Assembly (NCBI RefSeq): GCF_949987515.2
Contig: NC_082694.2
Location: 41,481,951-41,545,950 of the forward strand
Direction of reading: 5' to 3'
Source: Delphinus delphis
Lineage: Eukaryota > Chordata > Mammalia > Artiodactyla > Delphinidae
DNA: 64,000 nt
The translations under genes and the position numbers were made by a program. This document shows, in pieces, positions 22,719 to 34,549 of the stretch (positions within the stretch are counted from its first letter, which is position 1; each line of letters opens with the position of its first letter). Under the pieces are notes generated by a model. It saw only the letters and a program-made list of their open reading frames with translations, was not told the origin of the DNA and did no database searches.

Positions 22719-23177
22719 GCGGCTTTGTTAGTTTTCTGTTTTTTTTTTTTAAATAACTAAATTTATTTAGCATTTACCATCGTATCATATGCACTTTACA
22801 CTGTCTAATGTGACCCCCTTTAAAAAAAAAATTTTAATTAATTAATTAATTAATTTTTGGCTGCGTTGGGTCTTTGTTGCTGTGTGCAGGCTTTCTCTAG
22901 TTGCAGCCAGCGGGGGCCACTCTTCTTTGTGGTGCGTGGACTTCTCATTGCGGTGGCTTCTCTTGTTGAGGAGCACGGGCTCTAGACACGCAGACTTCAG
23001 TAGTTGTGGCATGTAGGCTCAGTAGTTGTGGCTCTTGGGCTCTAGAGCGCAGGCTCAGTAGTTGTGGCGCATGGTCTTCGTTGCTCCACGGCATGTGGGC
23101 TCGAACCCGTGTCCCCTGCATTGGTAGGCGGACTCTTAACCACGGCACCACACGGGCAGCTCGGCTTCGTTAGTTTT
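22719..23177 (-). mobile_element. CHR-1 SINE with 3'-transduced flank, bounded by one target-site duplication
   Basis: Read on the minus strand: the duplication AAAACTAACGAAGCCG (23162-23177) is followed by the SINE from about 23160 to 22860 and its (AATT)n tail to about 22830. Next come about 75 bp of non-SINE DNA (22751-22825). That segment holds AATAAA (22762-22767 in reverse) 12 nt before a 12-A run (22739-22750). A near copy of the duplication, AAAACTAACAAAGCCG, lies at 22720-22735. The 5' duplication begins after TT in TT/AAAA, the usual L1 endonuclease site. This is the structure of a transcript that ran past the SINE and used a downstream polyadenylation signal. Confidence 0.8.
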
Positions 23178-23198
23178 AATCCTTCATTCTGTCAAGAA

Positions 23199-23882
23199 CT
23201 GTTATGGGTTGAATTGTGTCTCTCCCCAAAAGATATGTGAAGTCCTAACGCCAAGTATCTCAGAAGGTGACCTTATTTAGAAGTAGACCTTATTTAGAAG
23301 TAGGTATAATTAGTTGAGATGAGGTCATTCTGGAGAAAGGTACGCCCTGGATCTAATATGGCTGGTGTCCTTATAAGATGCTGGCCATGTGAAGACAGAG
23401 ACATAGGGAGAATGCCATGTGAAGATGGAAGCAGAGACTGGGGTTATGCAGCTGCAAACCAAGGAATGGCTGAGCAAACCGCCAGGAGCCAGGGAGAGGC
23501 AAGGAAGGATTCTCCCCTGCAAGGTGTCAGAGGAAGCGTGGCTCTGCCCACATCTTTTTTTTTTTTTTTTTTTTGCGGTATGCGGGCCTCTCACTGTTGT
23601 GGCCTCTCCTGTTGCGGAGCAACAGGCTCCGGACGCGCAGGCTCAGCGGCCATGGCTCACGGGCCCAGCCGCTCCGCGGCATGTGGGATCCTCCTGGACC
23701 GGGGCACGAGCCCGTGTCTCCGGCATCGGCAGGCGGACTCTCAACCACTGCGCCACCAGGGAAGCCCTGCCCACATCTTGATTCAGACTTCTGGCTTCCA
23801 GAACTGGGAGGCAATAAATTTGTGTTGTTTTAAGCCTCCCAGTTTGTGGCACTTTGTTACAGCAGCCTTAGGAAACTAATAT
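23199..23882 (+). mobile_element. MaLR-type solo LTR interrupted by a SINE
   Basis: It starts TGTTATGGGTTGAATTGTGT, with GAAGTCCTAACG, GGTGTCCTTATAAGA, GAGAATGCCATGTGAAG, then after the SINE CAGACTTCTGGCTTCCAGAA, CAATAAATTTGTGTTG and CTTAGGAAACTAATA. The 186-codon frame at 23319-23879 reads LTR plus SINE and is not a gene. Confidence 0.75.
23557..23766 (-). mobile_element. CHR-type SINE nested in the LTR
   Basis: Full-length reverse copy with flanking CTGCCCACATCTT at 23544-23556 and 23767-23779. Confidence 0.95.
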
Positions 23883-23884
23883 TG

Positions 23885-24529
23885 AATTAATCCCTTTCTG
23901 TTTAGAAAGTCTTTAATAGAGCTCATGGATTCTGTTCCAAAGCAGATGAATAAAATAAACACAGTAACAGGGTAAGTTATATTCAGGGGGAAAAAAGTAA
24001 TTTTTTTTTCAGTTGCATAGAGACATTGCACATGCAAGTAAGTATACAGTCACTCTTTCCAGCATAAGAAGTTATTTATTCCAGGCATTAAAGCATGGAG
24101 TTGGCTGATTGGACAGTCTGATCAGCCTCAATCTGATAGATCATCAGAGATTAAACAAGTGGCCCAAATATCTTTCCAGAATCCAGAGATGTGACATTAT
24201 TATGTCCTGGGTGTCAATTCTGCCTATGTAAGACTTGAAATTGCATTGATTAATCATTAGGTGGGCCTGCTTCCTACCACTGTTGGAATAGGATGGAAAG
24301 GACACCACGAATTCATGTCAGGTACTCAGCATCTTTTTCCTTCATGGATTACCTCCCCCTCCCCCTTGCTGACATCAAGCGGCCTCACTTATCTCAGGGC
24401 TAGGTGGGTGGCCCTTGCAAGTTCTTGTCTCTAGCTCAGCCAGTCTAAATGGCTTGCAAATGTCATATGGCTAACGAGGTAGAATATTTGTCTCCCGAGT
24501 TGTGAACACTGGAGGCCAGTGCTTCAGGC
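23885..24529. other. no gene or repeat recognised
   Basis: Mixed-composition sequence without a motif I can assign. Confidence 0.4.
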
Positions 24530-24790
24530 AGCTGTTGTACTCTCACATGGAGCAAGCCTGCTGGAGAATGAAACCACTACAGAGGAAAGCAGGGCCAAGT
24601 GATGGAGAGAGACCAAGACACAAGACATCATTGGAACCAGTAACTTCAGTTATGCCTTGAAGCCATACCATCCACCTGGGTTTTCCAATTTGTAAACCTG
24701 TGAATCATCCCCTGCTCCCTTTCTCCCTTTGCCTAGTTTGACATGAGTTCTATGATTATATAACCTGGATTTCAGTTTTCTCATCTATAC
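24530..24790 (+). mobile_element. unassigned ancient repeat
   Basis: The order GGAGCAAGCCTGCTGGAGAATG, ACAGAGGAAAGCAGGGCCAAG, GATGGAGAGAGACC and ACATCATTGGAACC recalls a widespread mammalian repeat. I cannot name the family with confidence. Confidence 0.4.
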
Positions 24791-25319
24791 ATTAAGGGGA
24801 TTATCCTTGAACTTCTACCATCACCGTGAGAAGAGCATGCCCTGGCTGAACTGTCTGGTATAAGAAGGACAAGAAGCATGTGAAGCAAGGTCACCCTAAC
24901 TCGCCCACAGACCAGTGGCCTAAAGCAGAGCTACAAGCCAAGCCCAGCCTGGATCGGCCAAATCTAGTCAACCTCCCAATGCATAGGCAAAAATACATCG
25001 GCTTTTTTAATGCAATTAATGCATTCAATTTTTTTAATGCAATCCATTTTAATAACAAATTAAGAGGATTTGAGGATTTTTTAAGACAGTTAATTTTACA
25101 TATGCTCATGTCTAGGAATGGAACATTAATAGGTAATTGCTTTCCCATCATATCTCCACAAACTCAACTTCCTTGTCAGCATCTCTGGCCTTAAGTCTAA
25201 AAGCATTACCATTTTTATTTTCAAATGTCTCTCATCTTCTCTAGGAAAAAACAAAAGCTGCGTTTATTAGGCACCAATGGAAATAAAATAGGTGAAAATA
25301 TCAGGGGAACCCCTTGAAT

Positions 25320-25532
25320 TTTAGAGCTAGAAAGTAACTCGGAGATTATTGGGTTGGCCCAAAACTTCATTCGGGTTTTTCTATAGCATCTTACGGAAAA
25401 ACCCAAAGGAACTTTTGGGCCAACCCAATAGTTCAATTTCCTCCTTTTACAGATGAGAATCCTGAGATCTAGAGAGCTCTCATGACCTATCAAAGATCTC
25501 TCAGCTAGTTAATGTCAGATGGGACTAGAACC
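25320..25532 (-). mobile_element. MIR-family SINE split by a mariner MITE
   Basis: TTAGAGCTAGAAAGTAACTC and GGAGATTA precede the mariner. GTTCAATTTCCTCC, TTTTACAGATGAGAATCCTGAG, CAGCTAGTTAATG and GGGACTAGAACC follow it. The two halves read through once the mariner and one TA are removed. Confidence 0.7.
25349..25428. mobile_element. short mariner MITE (palindromic)
   Basis: An 80-bp element bounded by TTGGGTTGGCCC and its complement GGGCCAACCCAA, with arms of about 32 bp at three mismatches. TA dinucleotides lie immediately outside on both sides (25347-25348 and 25429-25430), the mariner target duplication. Elements of this type are known from ruminants and whales. Confidence 0.92.
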
Positions 25533-25540
25533 CTATGCTT

Positions 25541-25750
25541 TTTTTTTTTTTTTTTTTGCGGTACGCGGGCCTCTCACTGTTGTGGCCTCTCCCGTTGCGG
25601 AGCACAGGCTCCAGACGCGCAGGCTCAGCGGCCATGGCTCACGGGCCCAGCCGCTCCACGGCATGTGGGATCTTCCCGGACCGGGTCACGAACCCGTGTC
25701 CCCTGCATTGGCAGGCGGACTTTCAACCACTGCGCCACCAGGGAAGCCCC
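25541..25750 (-). mobile_element. CHR-type SINE (young)
   Basis: Full-length reverse copy. Flanks CCCTATGCTTTTT and CCCATGCTTTTT form the duplication, and a run of eight C joins the head to the right flank. Confidence 0.93.
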
Positions 25751-26790
25751 CCCCATGCTTTTTAATTCTTACCTCATCACTCCTGTTATGACAAACCTCT
25801 TCTGGTGTTTACCACGTTTGGAAGGATTCAGAGCTAATACTCCCTTCTGACCTGACTCTTTCTAGTTTTTTTAAGTGTATTTGGGACTTGCAAAAGCTGT
25901 GAGCTTGAATATCATAGTTTCTTCTTGTCCAAAAAATGAAGAACAAATAGACACAGCCAGTAAGCCTGATGCTTTGTTATTAGACTGTTTTATGTTGTAT
26001 ACATTTCCTATTCCAGAAGAGTACGATGCTTCTGCCATTCAAAAAAAAAAAAAAAGATTTAAGTCACCGCTCCATCTCTGTCTTTTATGACAGCAATTTT
26101 TTAAAGGTTGAGCAGAGTCACCCCCACACCTGTTTCTTTTAAACTGAAAGGGGACCCGCTGCACTCTGCAGGGAAATCACAAAGACAACCAGAGATCTTG
26201 TCAATTTACATCCAAGCTTGGCTGGAGAAAAGTGGATAGCTGATGTGAGGAGATAAGGGAATAAGTACATTTACCTGAAGATGAGCATGGCCTAGCTGAA
26301 GAGACCAGAGATAATGAGGAAGGCTTCCTTTGGTTTGGTGGGGAAATCCATGATTCTGTAACATCAATCAAGACAGTTTTATCTGATTGCTAAGTTTCAG
26401 GAAAACCAGTGAACATTTTAAATAACTATACAGAAAGAGAAGAAAAGAGATAGGGGAAGGCACAATCATTCTCTGTTATATAAAGTTAGAAACTAAAGCC
26501 CTAAATGGTATAGAATTAATATTAAATTTCAATGTTATCACAATGAAGTAGTAAATTTAGGTTAATTTTATAAGAACAAAGGATCCCCTTGTAGATTTCC
26601 AGGCCTCACCTGTAAGGGATTTTGACCCTGGTTCAATGCACACAGAAGAGAAACAGTGCATTGGCTTGCAAGGTCTAGGATAACAAAGTGAACTTCTTTA
26701 AAACTGAACGTTTTTTAAAAGTCTCATTGAGAATAATCACATCATACATTCTTATCACACATCATATATTCTTCTAGATGTTCAATAAAT
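25751..26790. other. no gene or repeat recognised
   Basis: Only a 15-A run at about 26041-26055 stands out. Nothing else is assignable. Confidence 0.4.
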
Positions 26791-26799
26791 GTGGATTAA

Positions 26800-27017
26800 G
26801 GGTTTCCCTGGTGGCACAGTGGTTGAGAGTCCACCTGCCGATGCAGGGGACACGGGTTCGTGCCCCGGTCCGGGAAGATCCCACATGCTGCGGAGCGGTT
26901 GAGCCCGTGAGCCATGGCTGCTGAGCCTGCGCGTCCAGAGCCTGTGCTCCGCAACTGGAGAGGCCACAACAGTGAGAGGCCCGCGTACCGCAAAAAAAAA
27001 AAAAAAAAAAAAAAAAA
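26800..27017 (+). mobile_element. CHR-type SINE (young)
   Basis: Full length with a tail of about 26 A. AAATGTGGATTAA (26787-26799) and AAATGTGGGTTAA (from 27015) are the target duplication, sharing A's with the tail. Confidence 0.95.
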
Positions 27018-27027
27018 TGTGGGTTAA

Positions 27028-27640
27028 AATCATTTGCCTTATACTTATTAACTTGTATCATTTTACCTCCTCATTTACCTGTAGACTATAGCTGTAAGTA
27101 TACAAGCTTATTCTTGTGCAATAGGCAGCAACCAGGGGCATAATCTGAATGTTGAAAGAACCTCTTCATCCCTTTCCCAAATACACACACACAAACACAC
27201 ACTAGTATGCATGCTTTGTGCAAAAAGTCCATAGTAACTTGGCTTTAATGACTCACTCCTGGGCAGGAAATAATCTGCCTGATTAACCCATTATTGTTGC
27301 CAACTAGGGAACAATTCGATTTTAGAGCTTGTGGGAAAAATTGGAAACATAGTGTCAGTTAGGATCATGGTACAGGTATCATGATGCTTGGAATTAATGG
27401 GGAGGTTCACAGAGAAAAGAGAGCAATGCTGAATGTCAGATTATACAAGCAACAAAAAGGAACCACCTCCTTCCCAATTAATTTCACTTCCATATTTTAA
27501 AAATACAATGATGTGGAAATGATATGCCACAGTATTAATCATCTCTATATTTAAGGTCTGAACTCTATGATTAAGAATATAAAACATGCACATCTAAAAT
27601 ATTAAGATATACAAACAATGGATGGCAATGACTAATGACT
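27028..27640. other. no gene; short CA run only
   Basis: An imperfect CA tract lies at 27183-27203. The rest is unassigned. Confidence 0.4.
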
Positions 27641-27985
27641 AGTCCTGGCATTAGAGACCATAAATGTTTGGAGATTAATGATATTACTTCAAGGTGGGTG
27701 TGGAGAGTGGAGTTCAAATAAGGCTTCGGTACAAGATGAGTCTTGAGCCAGAGCTTCAAATATGGTAGGATGCAAGTAGAGAGGGATGGGAAGAAATTCT
27801 ACATGAGAGAAAAGATAAAAGCAAAGTGTGGAGGTGAGGAAATGTTGGAAGCTTGTGCAGAGGGCAGGGAGGAGACCAGCACTGACACCAGGAGGAAGAT
27901 TCTTGAAAGGTACATATGACAAAGAGGCCAGAATGATAAGCTGTGAGCTTATTTTCCATGTAGAATATGGGGAATCTATTTTAAA
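27640..27985 (-). mobile_element. LINE L2 fragment
   Basis: AGGATGCAAGTAGAGAGGG, AAAGCAAAGTGTGGAGG and GCCAGAATGATAAGC are in L2 3'-half order on the minus strand. Confidence 0.45.
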
Positions 27986-29300
27986 AGAAAAATAGCTGAT
28001 TCATTTTAGTCAAGTTGACTTGCTTCTAATTACCTAGGCGAGGCCCCTTTCCCCAGAGGACGTTCTGTAAAATGTCTGTACTCTGAGAAGTCTCCCAGCT
28101 GTTGATGGCATTTAGAGAACCACTGACCAGATATCCATTTGGACACGGAAAGGAACCCAGAGTCAGATTTGGAGTTTGGAGGACACATAGGCCCCTTCCA
28201 ACGATACCATTTTATTTAATTTCTCGTAACCTGATCTTTTAAAACATCTCTCCTTGTAGCAACAGTTTATATTTCTAAATACAGAGAAAAAAACTTGCCT
28301 ATGCCTTTCTGAGCCACCGATCACCAAGTCCTTTTTCTCCCATTTTGCATCAGCAGGGGGACCTCCCTGCTCTTCTGTTCTTGCCTATTTTGTAATGTGA
28401 TTGAGGAAGCAGTAGATCAATTCCAGATTCTCTCAGAAATGCTGGGGATTTCTCCCTTTAGGGGGTCTGATTCCGCAAGCACTTCCTGTATGGGCATTTA
28501 CCTGTTTTTTTCACATTTTCATTCCCTATTGAATCTTCCCTGGGAACAATAAAGCGCTACCCCTCCACCCTTAGCTTCCAATCTCCCACCCACCCTCTTT
28601 CACAGTCACAAAAGGAAAAAATAGTTCTTTTTTTCCCCTTCTAGCCAGTGCCTGTGGGCTAAATTTTACAGAATTTATATAATTTTGAGGAATAGGAACC
28701 TGTTCTTAATACTAAAGCTTCTCTTGAAAATACAAAGGTGAACAGAAATTCTCACAGTCAATGCTTCATGAAGGGATGGTGGCATCTTAAGAAAATAATC
28801 TGCTAAATTAATAAACCTCATAAATTACAGAATCCCTGAATACCAACTGCTGAAATACAATCACTCTCTGACCTGAACCTATTAAATGAAGAAGTCTGCT
28901 GTGCATAATTTACAGCAGTGCCGTGAATGAAAAATAGCTCCTTACAAGGGAGATAAAATACAAAAACGGTCTTGCTGTAGAAACAGAATTACTGGTTATT
29001 TCAGTTCTTATTTATTCTAATATTGGTTTATGGGTTGTCCAGTAATTTTTATCTTTATCGTTGTTTTGTTCTCAATTGCTCAATAATCCATGATCGAGCC
29101 AGCATTACATTTTGCTGGTTGGATGGCAGGAGAGATGTTAAAAAGGCAATATTCATCATGTTATATTGTACATATGCAGAATGTTTCCTTAAAGTTATAA
29201 AATATAACATTGCATACAGATACCTACCTATTGGTAATACTGTTACCAATCTAATTAGTCATCTTGTCTAAAGAATCAAAATATTTTGAAGGTATTAAAT
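27986..29300. other. repeat-poor stretch, nothing recognised
   Basis: Over 1.3 kb without any repeat I can identify. A C-rich segment lies at 28555-28600. No convincing exon was found. Confidence 0.4.
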
Positions 29301-29491
29301 CAATGGTTCTCAACTGGGGGCAGTTTTGTCATCTGGGACATTTGGCAATGCCTGGAGACACTTATATTTTGTGAAGGCGTTTTCTGTTGTTGCATCTGGA
29401 GCAGGGGGGGTGCTATACATCCTATAATGCACATCCATCTGAATAAAGAGTTACTCAGCCCAATATCAGTAGTACTGCTATTGAGAAGCCT
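29301..29491. mobile_element. MER20-like hAT MITE
   Basis: CAATGGTTCTCAACTGGGGGC, GACATTTGGCAATGCCTGGAG, GCATCTGGAGCAGGGG and TACATCCTATAATGCACA are in MER20 order. The terminal TTGAGAAGCC closes the element. Confidence 0.8.
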
Positions 29492-30095
29492 TGATTAGGG
29501 ATAAAAATCCACATTTCTAGGTATTTGAAGGGAAAGGGATCTTTCAAAAACAACTTCTTGCCAATTTTTTTTTTTTTTTTTTTTTACAGAATATTCAATC
29601 CCAAACATGCTATTCTAGATCAGCCAAAATGAATTTAGCACTCACTTCCCTAAGCTCCCTCTGGAATTCTGAGTAAAAGACTTCGCAGCAGCCATCCTTA
29701 TTTGTTCAAAGACTGCGTAAGGGACTTTCTTTCAGGAAAATTCTACCCAAACCATGAAAAAAAGCTGTTAGAATGTTGGTTGCAGCATATCTCATATGAG
29801 GAATATTTTGGAACCAGAAGGGCTGAAAGAAATACAGAGAAAGAAAAATCCTCTGTCCTGCCCCTCAAGCTGATTCTGTTAATGAAATCATATTTAAAAT
29901 CTCAGTCTCTATTATTTTGAGACTTTGAGGGTGAACAATTGCTGGGATTGATTGGTCGAAAGACAAAAATGAAAAGGGACATGCATTTAGGGCACTCTGA
30001 TATTGGTTTTGCTAGGTCAAATTGGAAAAGTCAAGACGAATATGCAGAACTTTATTTTTTTTCTAGGTCTAAAGTCAGTTTAGTTCTGGAGCTCC
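29492..30095. other. no gene; 21-T run
   Basis: A pure 21-T run lies at 29565-29585 without a SINE body next to it. The rest is unassigned. Confidence 0.4.
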
Positions 30096-30103
30096 TCCAC
30101 TAA

Positions 30104-30140
30104 ACACACACACACACACACATACACACACACACACTCA
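30104..30140. repeat. (CA)n microsatellite
   Basis: CA units with one TA interruption. Confidence 0.9.
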
Positions 30141-32050
30141 CTATTTCTACTGATGGTGGAAAATTCTTAATCTTCCCACTTCAAGATCATTCTGTCTCTC
30201 TAATTTATAAACATATGTTCCTCTAGTCAAGTTTAAGATTCAAACTCAGTCCATTCAAGTTTCTCCCACTCTTCTGTCCTTCTCCTGGGAAGCTGTAAGT
30301 TCTCTGGGATCTGAAATGGTTGTAAGAGCAAAGGTTGAAAAAGCTGTAAGTATCTATCCCACCTCAGAACCAGACCCACTGGGCTCTGGCACAAACAAGG
30401 CCCCAGGCAGAGGACATGTGAGGGTTCCTGTCCTGGTACCTCTTTAGCAAACCTGTCTTGTGCTTCTGCTTCTCCTGTTTTGACTTTGCTTCTGGTTCCA
30501 ATGAATGATCATTCTCCTTGTTGTAACCAACACCCAAATTTGTTACCACAATTCCTGCATGAATTCTGAGTTTCCCTCTGGTACACTTGTTCCTCATCCT
30601 CTCTCTTGTTTTCATGGGCACCTAAGCGTGAGTCCTTACTCTACATTCCTTTTCTCTAAAAGACATGGAGTCCTGCATCTGAATTCTAGTCTGTAAAAGG
30701 AAGCCTGTTGCCTGCTGGTAAAAGACCTGATGTGCCTGAACAGTAGTTAGGGGAGAGAAGGGATGTCAGGGAAGACTGACAAATTCTAACATCTCCCTTT
30801 TCCCTGATGCTGGAGTTTGCCACGGTTTCTCAGTTCAAGCTCTTAGCATTTTTGGTTCATGGTTGCCAGTAAAATCCTGTTCCTGGCAATGAACTTTTCA
30901 GTTTTAAACTTGAAAACCTAAAGATGAATTCATGGCAATAACAACAGTCCTGATAAATATACTGGAAGTCTGAAGTGGAAATAGCTTAAATGACTTATTA
31001 TGAAAGAAGAAGACTTATTTCTTCATAAAACCACCAAAAGTTCTAGTCACTAACTATAAGCAACTGCAGGGTCTAAATGTTGCTTTCCCCATTCTATGCT
31101 AAACATTGCACATTCTTTTATACTCTCAACAATCACTTAATATATTGTACAAGCTACTAGAACATTTAATGTATGTATTAGATCATTTTAGTGTTTAATT
31201 TTTCAAAATTTAAAATTGCTTTAAAGAATTTTGAAACTTTATTTTATCATTGGCGCAATCGTGATGAGTAATTTCAAATCCATTTTTTTAGTTGATTTAT
31301 TTGTTAGGTATGTGTGTGTGTTTTACAATATATGTCCAAAGTATTAGGAACTTGAACAAATTAAACCGTATTAGCAAACACATTTAAAAATTTTTTAATC
31401 TAGTTTGCAAAGATGCTTGCCTGGTGAGGGCACAGTCATTGTTAAAATACAGAGCTTTTTAAAAAAATCCAATGTCATGGCTGTTGGACGTTAGGAGAGG
31501 CTGCAAACAGATCAGGCCTGAATTCGTCTTACCAGGAATGAGGTACCATTGGAACAGATGTTAGAACAGGGAGCTCAGACCATTAGCCGCCTGCCTTAGA
31601 TAAAATCTGCTGCCATTTCCCCACGCACCCCTGTAAATACATGTATGAAAGGCATTTTGAAAAGAGAAGTGAATGGCCACTGGGAAGTAGCCTTCTTCCA
31701 ATACTAGGATTGATATTTTCGGCGATTTCGCCTTTCCTTCTACCTGTCTCCCATTGTCAGTGGAAGAGTTTCTTTAACTACTTGAAGATCTTGTCTCTGA
31801 CCCTCTTTTAGGGCACCTTTTTCTTTTTGTGTTCTCAGTCAGTGTCAGTGAACCTCTCTGATTTCCCTTTTATTTCACATAAGCGTCAGTGTGTTCACCT
31901 TGAATGTTCTAAAATTCACTGATCTCTTCTCCCTTCTATCAACCTCTGTAGAAATCTCCAAAAGTGACTTCCATGGGCTCAAAGGGTCATGCTTTTCTCT
32001 GAACTCAACTTTTAATTTAATCAGTTCCTATTTAATTGAAGGATAAAATG
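30141..32050. other. repeat-poor stretch, nothing recognised
   Basis: About 1.9 kb where I see no repeat family, RNA gene or supportable exon. Confidence 0.4.
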
Positions 32051-32065
32051 CAACCTCAAGATAAT

Positions 32066-32282
32066 TTTTTTTTTTTTTTTTTTTTTTTTTGCGGTACGCG
32101 GGCCTCTCACCGCCGTGGCCCCTCCCGTTGCGGAGCACAGGCTCCGGACGCGCAGGCTCAGCGGCCATGGCTCACGGGCCCAGCCGTTCCGCGGAATGTG
32201 CGATCTTCCCGGACCGGGGCACGGACCTGTGTCCCCTCCATCGGCAGGCGGACCCTCAAGCACTGCGCCACCAGGGAAGCCC
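32066..32282 (-). mobile_element. CHR-type SINE (young)
   Basis: Full-length reverse copy with a T run of about 26 nt. The flanks CTCAAGATAATTTTT and TTCAAGATAATTTTT are the duplication. Confidence 0.95.
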
Positions 32283-32297
32283 TTCAAGATAATTTTT

Positions 32298-33390
32298 AAA
32301 AAGACATCTTATCCAAGCACCGATCTAAACCCTGAGGTCCTGGCTCTCCTCCCATCTGGGCCAGTCCTCCTTCCATGGAATTCTGCTGCTTCCCTGAAGA
32401 AGGAAGCTGTAATCCTGTATTCACGTTCACTAAGGCAAACATATAGCAACAGAAATGCAGTCCCATCATTGTGATGAGTGTGACCCGCTTACAGTGGGGA
32501 CCTTCTAACTTGTTTTCCAGACAAGGGAAATCATATCTCACAACGTGACAAATATAAAAAATGGTATTTCAATTTTTAGATTTCCTTTTTTTCGTTTAGC
32601 CCATTCTTAAGTCTCTGACTTACTAAGGGAACAAAGGTGGTACAGATATTTCCCCAACAGCTCCTAATAAGAACTAGAATGGATTTGTTTTAACTCCTTT
32701 TCACCAGGATCAAAAAGGTAGGTTGGAGAATAAAGGAGATGGATGTCCTGTATCCAGGCTTCACTTTTGTTTACATAGTAGGACTTGGCATTTCTCACAG
32801 GCAGGGAAGGTGGTTTATTCTGTTGCTTAAACACAATGAGAGAATGTATTATCCAAAAATAACACCACCACAGCCCAATCAGCTCTTCATATCTGAAATG
32901 ATAACATGATATGTTTATTCTCTTTAATTATTAAAGAATTATTCACTTATGAAATACCCTTAGTGGGAGATCATATTTAGCTCTGACACTTTTTACACCT
33001 TGGGCATATGATAAGCAAGTATTAAGTTGGGGGTGGTCAGCAGATGACAGATCTAAAGTTATATAAATTTTTATCTATGTAGTATAGACAATGGGGGGCT
33101 GCAAAATTATCAAATGCACACTCATGCATTTTTAGACGGGGAACTTGAGACTCACAGAGGGTTGATCAAATACAGATCCAGGCTGAACACCACAGGCTCT
33201 GACTCCCAGGGCAATGATGGAGCCACTATCCCATGGTGAGGTGGACACGGGACCTCAGACATGGCACAGGAATGTGAGTGCCTGTGAGGATCTCCACATT
33301 CTGTTGAAAATATTTAAGAATTTTCTTGTGCCCACTGAGGAGTAGGTGGAGAAAGAGAGAAGATCCAATACAGAATTTTAAGGTTGAATA
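32298..33390. other. no gene or repeat recognised
   Basis: Nothing assignable is seen over about 1.1 kb. Confidence 0.4.
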
Positions 33391-33394
33391 ATAC

Positions 33395-33535
33395 CTGAGG
33401 GATCAACTTGTCTCAGTCTTTCAATTTCAGCATGAGGTAACTGACACCTAAGATAATTACTGGTAGATCCAAGGCTAAAACCCAAGTCACCTGATTCCCA
33501 ATCCAGTTCTCTTGCCACTTTATCATGCTTCTGCA
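33395..33535 (-). mobile_element. MIR SINE
   Basis: CAATTTCAGCATGAGGTAAC, GGTAGATCCAAGGCTAAAACCC and CCAATCCAGTTCTCTTGCC follow the reversed MIR core. Confidence 0.55.
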
Positions 33536-33711
33536 AGGACTAGAAAATAAGAGTGGTTGCCCGACCTTCACAGAGAGAAAGAGCAGAATGCAAAATTAGA
33601 AAGGGAGGGTTATGTGATGAGCAGACCCCAGGCAGGATTTCTGTTCTGGAACATGGTGAGGTAGAGTGATGTGAGACAACAGGGTGTAAGGAGCTGGCAT
33701 TGCTAGCATTG

Positions 33712-33874
33712 TCATTGTCAAAATGTGATCCCCAGACTAGCATTACCTGAGAACTTATTAAAAATGCAAATTCTTGACCTGACCTGGATCTATTGAATGA
33801 GAAATTCCACCAAGCTGTATTTTAACATGTCTATCAGGCAATTGTGATGCACCTTAAAGTGTGAGAACCAATGT
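33712..33874. mobile_element. MER5A-like hAT MITE
   Basis: AATGTGATCCCCAGACTAGC, CTGAGAACTTATTAAAAATGC, GATGCACCTTAAAGTGTGAGAACC: the standard MER5A layout with its centre reduced. Confidence 0.75.
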
Positions 33875-34540
33875 TGTAGAAAGGTCTTTATGAAGCTCCT
33901 CTGGACCCAATTCTCAGGACACAGAATCTTCCGAATAGGAAAAAGCTTTCTATATCAGGCACATCTTTGTTCTGTCTGATCTCTTCTAACTATGAAGATT
34001 GACCTGATTATTTTCATAAAACAGCCACAGACTCTTAACATGGGCAAAATGTTCATTTAATTCTCTCTCATTTCTTTTCAAGCTCTAAAATTCTTATTTC
34101 TCTTATAATTACTTCTCACCATATCATTTTGTGCTATCTATTTATTTAGGGATTTTTGCCCCCTGTGGTTTCCATGCATCTATATAGTTCGGGATGGCAA
34201 CGTAAGGCATGCTACAATTATTTGGACTGACCATATCATAGAAAGCATATTTAACTGAAAAATACTTTTAAAGGATAAATCAGAGTTGTCTTGTTCTTTT
34301 AGGTCAACTCCACATTTGTAAACTTTGTCATTTAATTGACTCTTGAAGTTGGTGCAATCATGTTCTACTGTAGATATATTTAGCTCTGATTTTTGCTAGC
34401 CTAATGATTTTCCAACACTTTTATTTACTAAGCAAAAAGAAACGAGAAGACTAGTCAATAAAATAGGCAAATAACATAGCTGACGAAGGGGAAACAGCTC
34501 AAGAAAAATGGGTGCAAGAAGCCCTCAAGTGAACAATGAA
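33875..34540. other. no gene or repeat recognised
   Basis: AT-rich, unassigned. Confidence 0.4.
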
Positions 34541-34549
34541 GAAACAGCA

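Noticed and set aside
23319..23879. 186-codon open frame, the longest in the window
   Set aside because: It reads through a MaLR LTR, then a SINE poly-T (a run of phenylalanines), then the SINE body, then the LTR again. The same SINE peptide recurs at every SINE copy.
29023..29271. Overlapping 82- and 64-codon frames on opposite strands
   Set aside because: No family resemblance, no splice or promoter context, and length is within the chance range.
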